A stretch of 64,000 nucleotides of DNA from Trichomonas vaginalis G3 (taxonomy: Eukaryota; Parabasalia; Trichomonadida; Trichomonadidae): contig NC_067207.1 in assembly GCF_026262505.1 (NCBI RefSeq), positions 6,642,252 to 6,706,251 of the forward strand. Reading direction: 5' to 3'. Made by a program: the position numbers and the translations under genes. This document shows positions 1 to 9,555 of this stretch, one piece after another. Within the stretch, counting starts at the first letter, position 1, and each line of letters starts with the position of its first letter. The notes below the pieces were generated by a model that worked only from the letters and a program-made list of their open reading frames with translations, had not been told where the DNA came from and did no database searches.

Positions 1-1
1 A

Positions 2-2077
2 GAAATTTTCTTTGTTATATTTATTTGTATCGCCGTTGCTTGTTACTTATTAACACAAGTTTTCATCCGTTTTAGATTCAAATGCGATTTGGTCATACTT
101 GATAAGTTCGAAGAAAGCGAAGATATCTCAGTTTTTGGCTCATTAGGCAAATTCCGTCGTGTCGTTGGTACAGGATACACATTTTGCCATCCCGCATGCA
201 TTAACTACTCCGTATTCAAAGCCACTGTTGTCCAATGGCCAGAATCAATTGATCTTTGGGCTGAATACGCAAAATTCACTGCAATTTACCCAGAATTAAC
301 ATCAACATTGATTTATATCGGCCAAAACATTGCTTCTCTTAACAAGAAAGACTCTTTATCAACAATTATCATGGCTAACATCGGTTACATCATGAAGACA
401 AGAGAAACAAAGATTACTCCACAATTAACAAGTAAAATCTCAAAGCTATCCAAAGTTTTCAACAAAGCAAAGAATCGTCTTCGTAACATTTGGGATTTAA
501 TTCTTCAAGGATCAGTTGCTGAAATCAATCACGCCATCAAATCAGCAAATGAAGCTGTTGAAGCTGCTGATGTCGAAGTCAGTCAGCTGAAGAGTTTATA
601 TCCGAATAACAGATTTGTTGCTCGTCAATACGCAAAGTTCCAAGGCGAAATCAATGCAAATGCTGTAGAATACAAGATTTGGCTTGATAATGTTCATCAG
701 TTGCAAATGGGCAAACAAATTTGCTCAGATATTGATCATGGCTTAGGTGTTTTTGTTTTCCCAAGTTTACCAGAAAAGATTGATGATAATGACAGCTCAA
801 AAATGGCATCAATGAACGAAATGGATACTATTGAAGAACTTAATGATGAGCAACAAGCAGAAGAAGATGCAAACATAGAAGTTTTGGCAACATTAACAAG
901 ACAAATCGAGAAACAAAAGATTCCTGCCATCAAATGTATGTATATGTCCACTGTTTTAGGTTGGTTCTTCACTGTTTTTGTTCCAGTTTTAGCTTTAATT
1001 ATTTACTACGGAACATTCAGAGAAGACTTAAATGCACCATTAGTTTTCATGTACGGTATTTCTTACATGAGAAACTTAATTAACATGTTGGCAGCTTTCA
1101 CTGCTAAATTCTTATTCGAAGAACTTCCTGATCCAAAGTCACCGACAGAAAAAGTTAAGGATGTGATTCACCTGGAGGATGGATTTCCATTAACTGGTTT
1201 TGGTGATGATGTGCGATCAAGAGAAGTATTGAAGTACTTAGCTGGCCAAGTATCATCAACAAACTCTATGATGGCTTCATTAAGATCATATAAATTTGGA
1301 AATCCAACACTTGAAGAAGTTAGAACTAACATGTTTAGTTCAACAATTGATTTCTATTTCTATACGAACAAGACACAGAAATACTTATTGAAATCATCTG
1401 TTGCACAAGTCGCTGCCATGGTTGCAACACATATTGGTTTGTTAATCCAAGATACAGACGTTACTTATGATGATGCAAGAGGTTCGGATTATTTAACAGC
1501 AACAAACAACAATGATGATGCAACAGAAATCATGAGTACTTCGCTCTTAGAGTGTCTTAAATATATTTTAAACCAAGATGCAAGTCAAAAAGTTTGGATT
1601 ATTTCTTTGATGGTTGTTTTGATTGTTGTAATATTGGCTGTTTGGTTCATTATCTTTAAGTTACAATACAGGAAACTCAAATCGAACAAAACAGAAATCA
1701 TGAATGTTATTGTTACATTACCAAAAACAGTAATTTCAACAGTTTCTGCATCATTTAACCATCTTAAAAAGAATTTTCAATCATCAACAACAGATAATGT
1801 AGCTGAACAAAACAATGAAGAAATGTCAAGACAAGAACAAAACATCATCAAAGTCTTCTCACAAATCACTGATGGAACTGATTCAACAACAAGTGAATCA
1901 TGGAATTTATTCAACTTCACTGTCATTGCATTGTGTGGATGTCTTTCTGTTGGTGTCGTCTTGTATTGCTTCTTAAAGTCTTCATCAACATTAGTTTACT
2001 CAAGCCAACACGTTGATAATTTATACGGTTGCTCAGGATATTTGTATTCTGTTTTCTCACATATTTGTATTCTATAA
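2..2077 (+). CDS. Membrane-bound class III adenylate cyclase, N-terminal/transmembrane part (5' partial)
   Basis: The frame is open from the first bases of the window, so the true start lies upstream. The visible part has hydrophobic spans at the window start (about bases 5-75), near 940-1015, 1590-1665 and 1915-1975, separated by long hydrophilic stretches. This is the layout of the large multi-span receptor-type cyclases that are abundant in trichomonads. The reading frame closes at 2075-2077, but cyclase-type sequence continues at once in the next frame (2013-3707), which carries the PAS and catalytic domains. The two ORFs are therefore very probably one gene with a one-base frame change near 2055-2065, either a real lesion or a sequence error. 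I infer plasma-membrane cAMP synthesis from the family; the sensed ligand is unknown. Confidence 0.75.
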   Translation, partial: EIFFVIFICIAVACYLLTQVFIRFRFKCDLVILDKFEESEDISVFGSLGKFRRVVGTGYTFCHPACINYSVFKATVVQWPESIDLWAEYAKFTAIYPELTSTLIYIGQNIASLNKKDSLSTIIMANIGYIMKTRETKITPQLTSKISKLSKVFNKAKNRLRNIWDLILQGSVAEINHAIKSANEAVEAADVEVSQLKSLYPNNRFVARQYAKFQGEINANAVEYKIWLDNVHQLQMGKQICSDIDHGLGVFVFPSLPEKIDDNDSSKMASMNEMDTIEELNDEQQAEEDANIEVLATLTRQIEKQKIPAIKCMYMSTVLGWFFTVFVPVLALIIYYGTFREDLNAPLVFMYGISYMRNLINMLAAFTAKFLFEELPDPKSPTEKVKDVIHLEDGFPLTGFGDDVRSREVLKYLAGQVSSTNSMMASLRSYKFGNPTLEEVRTNMFSSTIDFYFYTNKTQKYLLKSSVAQVAAMVATHIGLLIQDTDVTYDDARGSDYLTATNNNDDATEIMSTSLLECLKYILNQDASQKVWIISLMVVLIVVILAVWFIIFKLQYRKLKSNKTEIMNVIVTLPKTVISTVSASFNHLKKNFQSSTTDNVAEQNNEEMSRQEQNIIKVFSQITDGTDSTTSESWNLFNFTVIALCGCLSVGVVLYCFLKSSSTLVYSSQHVDNLYGCSGYLYSVFSHICIL

Positions 2078-3707
2078 CACAACAATTAATTTAACAAACA
2101 AAATCATTATGATGAAGATGAGTATTCCTAAATTCATTGAATACTTCCATAAACTCAGATTAGGCGGTCATGAAAAGAATGAATTACCTTTCACAGGAAT
2201 GACAAATGCTCTCAAAACAGCATCAAAAATCCTTGCATGCAAAGATAAAGAAGAGCCACCAACAACAATCCCAGAAAGTGCTCATTGCTTCACTGCTGCT
2301 GTTCAATTGTATTTGACATCAGGTTTCTTACTGAAGAATTTGGCCTTCGTGTCAATGGAGAATGAATCTGAAAGAACATATCCAGTTCCAAATGATCCAG
2401 AATTCGAACAGATTTGGCAGATTGGTCCTATTGAATTATATGAAGCTTTCTTCTTCAGAATTGGCAAATCATTAGTATCAGAGATCATGGATGGTATCAA
2501 TAGTTATGGATCAATTATCTTCGGTGTTGGATTTGCATGCATTGCTTTATCATTTATATTCATGTGTGTTGCAATTATATTAATCCACAAAGAAGATATC
2601 TTATTGACATTCACAATGAGATTGCTGTTATTCTGCCCACCAAGAGTTGTTTTGTCTAACTCAAGAATTATGGATTTGATTGCAGGTGATTATGATAACA
2701 AAGATGCTGCAAATACTGCTAAGCATCTTGCATATTCTAATGAAGTTATGAACAAGTTGAATGACTGTGTCATGGTTTTACATGATGATGAGTTTCATAA
2801 AATCATCAGTATTAACTCTGCTTTCGAAGAAACATTTGATATTTTACCAGAAGATTTGATCGGTAAAAATGCAAAAGAATTCTTTACAAATGAAAGATTC
2901 CAAGGCAAAGTTGATACAGTTTTGGCAACAATCACAAATCTCCAGTTTGAGAAAGATGGAAACACTGTTTTCATGGAATTCACCCCTGTGATTGTCAATG
3001 GAACAAAGATCATTTCTGGAAGAGATCACACACAAAATATTTTACATGAACAATTAATTGAAGAAGAGAGAAAGAAGTCAGATACAATGTTGGCTTCCAT
3101 TTTGCCTGCTTCATTAGTTTCTCGTGTACAAGCTGGAGAAAAGAATATTTCATTCTCTGTTCAATCAGTCACTGTTATGTTCTTTGATGTTGTTGAATTC
3201 ACTCCATGGTGTGGTTCTCATGATGCTCAGTATGTCATGAGAATGTTGAATATTGTGTTCAAAGAAATGGATGCAATTACAAATGCACATAAAACAATGA
3301 CAAAGATTAAATGCATTGGTGATTGCTACATGGCTGCAGGCGGTATTTTCGATGAAGTAAATCAGCCTCAAATTCATGCAAGAGAAGTTGTTGATTTCGG
3401 CTGTTTGGCAATTAAGAAACTATTAGAAATCGATGCAAATGAAAATGAGAACCTTAAGATCAGAGTTGGTATCAATACAGGCGGTCCAATTGTTGCGGGT
3501 GTTATTGGAACAGAGAAACCAACATTCGAAATTCTTGGCCCGCCAATCAACATTGCACATGAAATGGAACATCACGGTATTCCAATGAAGGTCCACATCT
3601 CTAGACCTGTCTATGAGTTCATTTATGGTGGACAGTTCAGTATTAAAGAGAGAGGTGAAATTGAAGTCAAAGGCGGAAAGATGTTCACTTATTTAGTAGA
3701 TCCATGA
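2013..3707 (+). CDS. Membrane-bound adenylate cyclase, C-terminal part with PAS and class III catalytic domain
   Basis: This continues the preceding cyclase in another frame. The frame opens at a TTG; the first ATG is 2109, and homologous coding sequence probably resumes near 2061. A transmembrane span lies near 2515-2580. A PAS-like domain follows (about 2740-2990), then a helical linker and a class III cyclase domain (about 3150-3700). Both metal-binding aspartates are visible: in MFFDVVEF (codon 3186) and IGDCYM (codon 3321). KIKCIGD has the lysine typical of ATP-specific enzymes, and the adenine-contact aspartate is replaced by Glu in FEILG. The transition-state Asn is kept, but the Arg four residues later is Glu (NIAHE). 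I call it adenylate rather than guanylate cyclase from the Lys and acidic pair. The ORF ends with TGA at 3705. Confidence 0.85.
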   Translation: MIIYTVAQDICILFSHIFVFYNTTINLTNKIIMMKMSIPKFIEYFHKLRLGGHEKNELPFTGMTNALKTASKILACKDKEEPPTTIPESAHCFTAAVQLYLTSGFLLKNLAFVSMENESERTYPVPNDPEFEQIWQIGPIELYEAFFFRIGKSLVSEIMDGINSYGSIIFGVGFACIALSFIFMCVAIILIHKEDILLTFTMRLLLFCPPRVVLSNSRIMDLIAGDYDNKDAANTAKHLAYSNEVMNKLNDCVMVLHDDEFHKIISINSAFEETFDILPEDLIGKNAKEFFTNERFQGKVDTVLATITNLQFEKDGNTVFMEFTPVIVNGTKIISGRDHTQNILHEQLIEEERKKSDTMLASILPASLVSRVQAGEKNISFSVQSVTVMFFDVVEFTPWCGSHDAQYVMRMLNIVFKEMDAITNAHKTMTKIKCIGDCYMAAGGIFDEVNQPQIHAREVVDFGCLAIKKLLEIDANENENLKIRVGINTGGPIVAGVIGTEKPTFEILGPPINIAHEMEHHGIPMKVHISRPVYEFIYGGQFSIKERGEIEVKGGKMFTYLVDP

Positions 3708-4222
3708 AATTAACTTTTTTTATGAAATTGTATTGCATATATTTTATATAAAAATCTATGTTTTATAATGCTTTTCAACTTATATATCATTTTTACAAAA
3801 AAGCCTTATAGAAGGGTATTAACAATAACCATCATATCTAAGCTAAACTTCTTTCAACGATTAATGTTCATCCATAGAGCACCTTAATAATGCAGTTGTA
3901 CATATATATTGCCTCATAATTTTCTGGATCTTTAGATCAAATTTCCATTAATACTTCAATATCTACCTTTATATATATTGAATAATGCACATAAATAGAT
4001 AGAAAAGGATACTTATTAACTTTGATCATCGTTATTTGATATTTCGAGAAAATAATATCCAATTATTAAGGAATAACAATTCAACAAAGTCTGATTATCA
4101 TTTGCAAAAGTCAAGAATTGAGGGTACATGTGTTACATATTTGAATTTATATAAAGAATTACATCTCTATCATGGGAAAATATCAAAGATTCTTTGAACA
4201 ATAAAATATTCAAAATATGTTT
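3708..4222. other. Intergenic, AT-rich
   Basis: No ORF with coding character or RNA gene was recognised on either strand downstream of the cyclase stop. Confidence 0.5.
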
Positions 4223-4262
4223 CACACTTTTTATGAGAAGCTGCAAGCCGATAAAAAGTGTG
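4223..4262. repeat. Hairpin, 12-bp perfect arms
   Basis: CACACTTTTTAT (4223-4234) is the exact inverse of ATAAAAAGTGTG (4251-4262), with a 16-base loop. The arm end AAAAAGTGT recurs in the hairpin 30 bases downstream. Confidence 0.7.
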
Positions 4263-4289
4263 AATACATATTTTAATAAGTTCTGATCC

Positions 4290-4322
4290 TTTTTACGGGC
4301 TTATTTCATAAGCCCGTAAAAA
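4290..4322. repeat. Hairpin, 15-bp perfect arms
   Basis: TTTTTACGGGCTTAT (4290-4304) and ATAAGCCCGTAAAAA (4308-4322) are perfect inverse copies around a 3-base loop, followed by GTGTC. It is too perfect for chance in this base composition. Role unknown; it could be the end of a mobile element or a cruciform site. Confidence 0.75.
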
Positions 4323-4517
4323 GTGTCAAACCTATTGTTTTATGATAGTCGATATTGAGAGGATAGAGTGTTTAAATTTTATAAATTGAGAAATTGGAGT
4401 TCAGAAAATGATCGTGTTAATAAAAATTGAGATTAATTCAATTATATTTAATATCAATGAAAATTTATTAAAATCTATTCATTGATATTTAATATCAAGC
4501 TATTAGTTCACTTTTTC

Positions 4518-4605
4518 ATGACAACAGCACTAAAGGGCGTTCCAGTGACAATCAAGGGAACATTCGTCAAAGTTGGAGATCAAGTACTAGAGTTCGAACT
4601 TGTCC
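4518..4605 (+). pseudogene. Thiol peroxidase (Tpx) N-terminal remnant
   Basis: About 29 codons from ATG 4518 read MTTALKGVPVTIKG and then TFVKVGDQVLEFELV. This matches the N-terminus of bacterial-type thiol peroxidases (Tpx peroxiredoxins: short strand, G-x-PV-T, then K-x-GD-x-x-x-x-F-x-L). Trichomonads are known to possess a Tpx. Similarity stops abruptly at about 4605 and the sequence becomes AT-rich, with no peroxidatic-cysteine region downstream. This is a truncated gene copy, not a functional enzyme. The match rests on pattern recognition of a short segment. Confidence 0.5.
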
Positions 4606-4654
4606 CACAAATTGAGAATTTTTTTATAAAAATTTGTAAAAATTATCATCATTC

Positions 4655-4765
4655 TATAGCCTTCAAATATTTTGCAAAAGTTTTCTGTAATTTTTTCTCT
4701 CAAATTTTTTGTAAAAATCAGAAAAAAAAGTGATAAAATCGAATGTCTTTAAAAATCATAAAACT
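4655..4765. repeat. Diverged half copy of the 187-bp palindromic element
   Basis: The stretch containing TTTTTTGTAAAAATCAGAAAA, AAGTGATAAAATCGAA and TGTCTTTAAA resembles the right arm of the element at 5049-5235. It lies just downstream of the Tpx remnant and may mark the insertion or deletion that removed the rest of that gene. Confidence 0.35.
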
Positions 4766-5048
4766 TATTTTAAAACTATTTCAAAAATTAAATTAGTATT
4801 CAAAATCATTCTATGGAAGAAAGAAGATCTAACTGAGCCCCAGAATTCTCCACTTGAAACGACCAATACAATTACGCCCAGACCATTTATTATGGAAGTG
4901 TTCGAGGAATCCAAGAGCTCGAAGCTCTGCTTCCCAAATTAATTTCCTTCCCTAAATAAATTTCCTTGGTAATCCAAAAATACCATAACATAATAGTAAG
5001 CCTACCTCCCTTACTAAGTTATTCATGGGTATTTGTTATTAATCCCAT

Positions 5049-5235
5049 GTAAAGACTTCGACTTTTATCACTTATTTTTCAGATGTTTACAAAAAATTGA
5101 GTAAAATATTTGAATGCAATTGAATGTTTATTTTAATTCTATTGCATTCAATTTGGTTTAAAAACTTTTTTTGCAAAGTCTTTCAATTTTTTATGTAAAC
5201 TTCAGAAAAATAAGTAAAAAAATCGAAGTCTTTAC
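5049..5235. mobile_element. 187-bp palindromic MITE-like element
   Basis: The element begins GTAAAGACTTCGA and ends TCGAAGTCTTTAC, an exact 13-bp terminal inverted repeat. Imperfect complementarity continues inward (TTTTATCACTTATTTTTC against GAAAAATAAGTAAAAAAA; ACAAAAAATTGA against TCAATTTTTTATGT) to an inner pair TTGAATGCAAT / ATTGCATTCAA. It has no coding capacity. This is the structure of a foldback or miniature inverted-repeat element. The responsible transposase family cannot be named and the target-site duplication is unclear. Confidence 0.6.
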
Positions 5236-6751
5236 TCGAACTCCCGTCCTTGGGGATTTTTTCGGTCAAGGGTTTTCTTATTGAACACCAAAGCAAACTC
5301 TATAAATTTAGTGTATTTCAATTTTCACTGCTATAAATACTGATTTAAGAACTATTAAAACATTACTATGCTTTTACGCAGCTTAATGTAAAAATATATC
5401 CTTTTAAACGAATTGTAAAATCTGAATTATCGAATTTTATAAATTTATCAACAGTGTTAAATATTTAATAATTCCCTATGCAAAAATAGCTTCGGAGTTT
5501 CATAAATTTTATATTAGAATGATAGTAACATACATTGAATACGAAATTTTATGCCGAATCTTGGTGTATGATGAAATGTTCATTGTAATATAGCTCATAG
5601 CAGAAGAAAATCATATATATTGGATAAAATATCATTTGAGAGTCTAAATCAGAGAATAAAAAAATTGAAAGTTTTAGTAATTCAAATAAAAATAGTTTAC
5701 TAATATTTTGTGTATAATGACTATCTTAAAAAGCAAAAAATAAGATATATTTTTTTGAAAGAATTTCGATTTCGAAAAAAAAAATTCTGTGTTCGGCAAA
5801 TGAACTCCAAAACAAGATTTATTATAGGGAATTCTAACCATTATACTATGCACTAATGGACTCCAAAATTAATTTTCAAGTATTTGATCGTGCCCCACCC
5901 CAAGGGCTGGTTAGTATTTTATTATCTAATGATGATTGCTATAAAATCAAATAAAAGTAAATAATTTTTGATTATTATTTCAAAAATATTAGTTTCAAAA
6001 GAGAATAATATCAAAAACTATCGATCTTGACCTCAAACGTAGGGTTTCAGCATTATCCTGTATATGCATTAGAAAAACATGATCCAGCAGAAGATATTAT
6101 TGAAATTACATATGATCTTTGTTAAAATTATGTCAAAAACTATAAGCTATCATAAATTACATTAAAGCAATCAATTCACCTAATCTTTTGAATTGACTGG
6201 TATTGAATAAAATGAAACAAACTCATATTATTATAGATGATTAAAAATATGCACAAAATATTCAAAAGAATTCTGTATAGTTTCAGAATTTTGCTCCTTA
6301 TATGTAATAAAATATATTCTAATGTACATATATGACTTGTAGAAGTTATTTATCGAGAATGAAATAAATAATGCAAATAACGAAAAACAATGGTGCAGTG
6401 TAAGAGCTTATGGGTAAAGAAAACGAATAGGATCAACTTTCAAATTTTCGAAATTTATTAGATCTTGGAGGTAAATTACCAAGTTTTTCGACGAAAAACC
6501 CCTTTTTATGCTGTTGAAGCTATAGTTTCATTTGGTCATACTCCGACCCCTTGTCTTTGGGTATTCGTGGAGTTATAGGCCATTAAAAAAAAGGAGGATT
6601 ACGACCCTCTCAATTTATGAACGTGGAGCCTTAAATATAGATTTAAAAAAAACTTGGTTATAAATTACGAAATTTTCGATCTTGGGTTAAAAAGTGACAA
6701 TTTGGTCGGAAGCCGCCCTTAAAAGTGTCACAAACAAAATTTTCAAAAAGA
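5236..6751. other. Intergenic; one possible coding remnant
   Basis: About 1.5 kb of AT-rich sequence. Bases 6042-6125 read GFQHYPVYALEKHDPAED and continue for about 10 codons to a stop with protein-like composition. It has no start codon or identifiable family, so I treat it as a possible gene scrap. Nothing else was supported. Confidence 0.4.
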
Positions 6752-7597
6752 ATGTCAAGTTCAGAGCCAAAAACTGAAAATTTGCGCAATTACATTGACC
6801 TTAAGCCAATTAATGTATTCGAATACCCAGATCAAGCATCAAAAATTATTTGGGGCGTCAATTGCAATAATATTATACAAATATCTTCACAAATTATCGA
6901 ATTAATAACAAATAACAAAATACCTATCCAAATGGCACTTTATATCATAGATATTTTTTCACAAATTCGTATTAAAGAAATCAAATTATTTTCAGAACTT
7001 TATCAAAAAATATTAAACGCATTTTCATACATTTATAAACCGCAAAATAATAAATTAGCTACTCTTCTACATTATCAAGGTTTCAAATTCGAAAACTTCG
7101 AACCTGAAATTGAAGAAGATGAAATTCTGAATTTATATTCAACTAAATCTCCTTTATACTATATTGCATGGGATAAAGTTGATGATCTTAAATGTAAATT
7201 CCCAAATCTTGATATTAATCAGAATACTAATGATATCACACCACTTGACTGTGCAATTAAATATGGATCAGAATTGTGTTTCAATTACTTGAAAAATTTA
7301 GGAGCTCAATACACTTATTACTCCGAAGAATATGCTGTTCAAGGTGAAAATGAAAACATTTTTATGCAAATGATAGAAGATGGTAAATCATTTGATAACA
7401 TGATTAATACAGCATTGAATTATCGAAACTATGAAATTGCTGAGTACCTTAAATCAAATTTGCGTCAAACTCCTTATTCAATAGCAGAAAGCATGTATTT
7501 TTGTAATTATAGCGTTACTTCGTGTTTGATATCTAATGGGGCTGATATCAACAAAATTTATAATCTCTTTTTTTTCATATTTATCATTGTTTTATGA
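6752..7597 (+). CDS. Ankyrin-repeat protein (trichomonad DUF3447-type), N-terminal region
   Basis: I start at ATG 6752; the upstream in-frame codons begin with GTG and lack an ATG. TCAAAAAG lies immediately upstream, a weak Inr-like context. The N-terminal ~130 residues are the helical leader typical of the trichomonad ankyrin family (IDIFSQIRIKEI region), followed by degenerate ankyrin units (residues ~130-250) and a unit ending CLISNGADINK. The ORF then runs into a T-rich 37-bp minisatellite and stops at 7597. Further ankyrin units of the same protein type occur after each minisatellite block (7829-7927, 8158-8256, 8487-8582). The last ends in a natural-looking stop, so the original gene probably extended to 8582. 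Such proteins usually mediate protein-protein contacts; no specific function can be given. Confidence 0.65.
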   Translation: MSSSEPKTENLRNYIDLKPINVFEYPDQASKIIWGVNCNNIIQISSQIIELITNNKIPIQMALYIIDIFSQIRIKEIKLFSELYQKILNAFSYIYKPQNNKLATLLHYQGFKFENFEPEIEEDEILNLYSTKSPLYYIAWDKVDDLKCKFPNLDINQNTNDITPLDCAIKYGSELCFNYLKNLGAQYTYYSEEYAVQGENENIFMQMIEDGKSFDNMINTALNYRNYEIAEYLKSNLRQTPYSIAESMYFCNYSVTSCLISNGADINKIYNLFFFIFIIVL

Positions 7598-8486
7598 AAT
7601 TCTCTTTCTTTTCATATTTAACATTGTTTTATAGAATTCTCTTTCTTTTCATATTTATCATTGTTTTATAGAATTCTCATTCTTTTCATATTAATCATTG
7701 TTTGATTACATTCTTTTTATTTTCATATTTATCATTGTTTTATTGGATTCTCTTTCTTTTCATATTTACCATTGTTTTATGAAATTCTCTTTCTTTTCAT
7801 ATTTATCATTGTTTTATGATATTCTCTCGATATTAATGAATGCCCTCTTAGTATTGCAATCAAAGTGAAATCGATAGAAATTGTCCAATTCCTAGTTGAT
7901 CATGGTGCTGATGTTAACATGAAACTTATTCTCATTCTTTTCATATTTATCATTGTTTTATAGAATTCTCTTTCTTTTCATATTTATCATTGTTTTGTGA
8001 AATTCTCTTTCTTTTCATATTAATCATTGTTTGATTACATTCTTTTTATTTTCATATTTATCATTGTTTTATTGGATTCTCTTTCTTTTCATATTTACCA
8101 TTGTTTTATGAAATTCTCTTTCTTTTCATATTTATCATTGTTTTATGATATTCTCTCGATATTAATGAATGCCCTCTTAGTATTGCAATCAAAGTGAAAT
8201 CGATAGAAATTGTCCAATTCCTAGTTGATCATGGTGCTGATGTTAACATGAAACTTATTCTCTTTCTTTTCATATTTATCATTGTTTTATGAATTTCTTT
8301 TTCTTTTCATATTTAATTTTGTTTTATGAAATTCTCTTTCTTTTCATATTTAACGTTATTTTATAACACTCTCTTTCTTTTCATATTAATCATTGTTTTA
8401 TAGAATTCTCTTTCTTTTCATATTAATCATTGTTTTATAGAATTCTCTTTCTTTTCATATTTATCATTGTTTTATGATATTCTCTC
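7565..8486 (+). repeat. 37-bp minisatellite blocks interleaved with single ankyrin units
   Basis: The unit is AATTCTCTTTCTTTTCATAT followed by TTATCATTGTTTTATGA (37 bp). Three blocks occur: 7566-7828 (about 7 units), 7928-8157 (6 units plus 8 bases) and 8257-8486 (6 units plus 8 bases). Each block is followed by one 99-bp ankyrin unit (the last slightly shorter, ending in a stop), giving a higher-order period of 329 bp: TTCTCTCGATATTAAT recurs at offsets of exactly 329. Each block is 230 bases, not a multiple of three, so the successive ankyrin units lie in three different frames. Confidence 0.85.
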
Positions 8487-8582
8487 GATATTAATAAATG
8501 CCCTCTTTCTATTGCCATCGATGTTAAAGCAACAAATATTTTCAAATTCTTAGTTGAACATGGTGCTACAACTGACAAATAA
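7829..8582 (+). pseudogene. Detached ankyrin units of the 6752 gene
   Basis: Three ankyrin units are seen. Bases 7829-7927 (DINECPLSIAIKVKSIEIVQ then FLVDHGADVNMKL) and 8158-8256 are identical. Bases 8487-8582 are a diverged unit ending HGATTDK and TAA at 8580. They sit in frames 2, 1 and 0 and are separated by minisatellite blocks that lack GT...AG boundaries or the trichomonad intron motifs. Unless the blocks are removed from the RNA by an unknown route, these units cannot be translated with the upstream ORF. Confidence 0.65.
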
Positions 8583-9555
8583 TAAAATTATTTTATATTG
8601 AAAAAAGCTATAATAACGATGCTATTTTTTAAGAATAAACATCTCATAATAATTTAATGTTAATTCAATGCATTAATACACTTGTAGGAAAGCCCTAAAT
8701 TTGTATATAGGCAAGACAATCTTTGTCAATTTTTTTTCAATTATTCTTTGCCCCCGAAATCAATTGATTTAAAGTCAGCTGTGTTTAATGGTCATTGACC
8801 ACTTTGAAATTTGAGAATTTATGGACATTTTCAGATAATTTCCCTTTGAAATCAGAATTGCGAATTTATGGGCATTTTTCTGAAAACGCACATAAATTGC
8901 AAATTTTTTGTGAGGAAAATTGAGAGAATGGCAGAAAGTTGTAAAATCCATCCCTAAGGGATCACTAAAGAGTGCTGGAAATCTCGCCAAATCCGACATG
9001 TGTAAAGTTTCAAATTTGACACTTTGTAAATAGTTGGATTTGTCAGATTCAGCCTTGGTAAATTTTTATGGTCAGATTTCTATAGTTTACACGAAGAAAA
9101 AAAAGAAAAATATTTTTGAAATTTTGTCCATCTTAGAGTTCTTCATTGTGACAGCACTCCATCTAGCGTCTGGAATTTATATTATCCTAACACATCCGAG
9201 TACAAAAGCGTTAGTGGAACAAACGAAAACGCTTTTATTAGAGATACTTCAATTTCCTCTCAAAAATCATATTTTCGATCTCAATACTCTGGCGTTGTTA
9301 TCGTCTCGAAATCCTCTGTTTCATTTCTTCACTCCATTAGATTCTTTTTGATGCTGAACATACTTCTTTGTATTGTATCTGATTCAACAGCCTAGGTGTG
9401 CAATTACTTTTATCAGACCACAAGTGCGAAAACTCCCCTAAATTGCTAAATTGAACAATTTTTCTCTTCCTCTAAGGATGAGCATCTTGAAGAGACGTTT
9501 AAAATGATTAGAAAAGTTATAAACAATTTATTAAAACAATAAAAAAAAACAATAA
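8583..9555. other. Intergenic
   Basis: AT-rich. A 105-codon open frame at 9034-9351 begins with TTG and shows no recognisable domain. A minus-strand frame at 8775-8999 is short and unconvincing. No feature is supported. Confidence 0.4.

Noticed and set aside
9034-9351. 105-codon plus-strand frame
   Set aside because: Starts at TTG, has low-complexity Lys run and hydrophobic filler, and no recognisable family.
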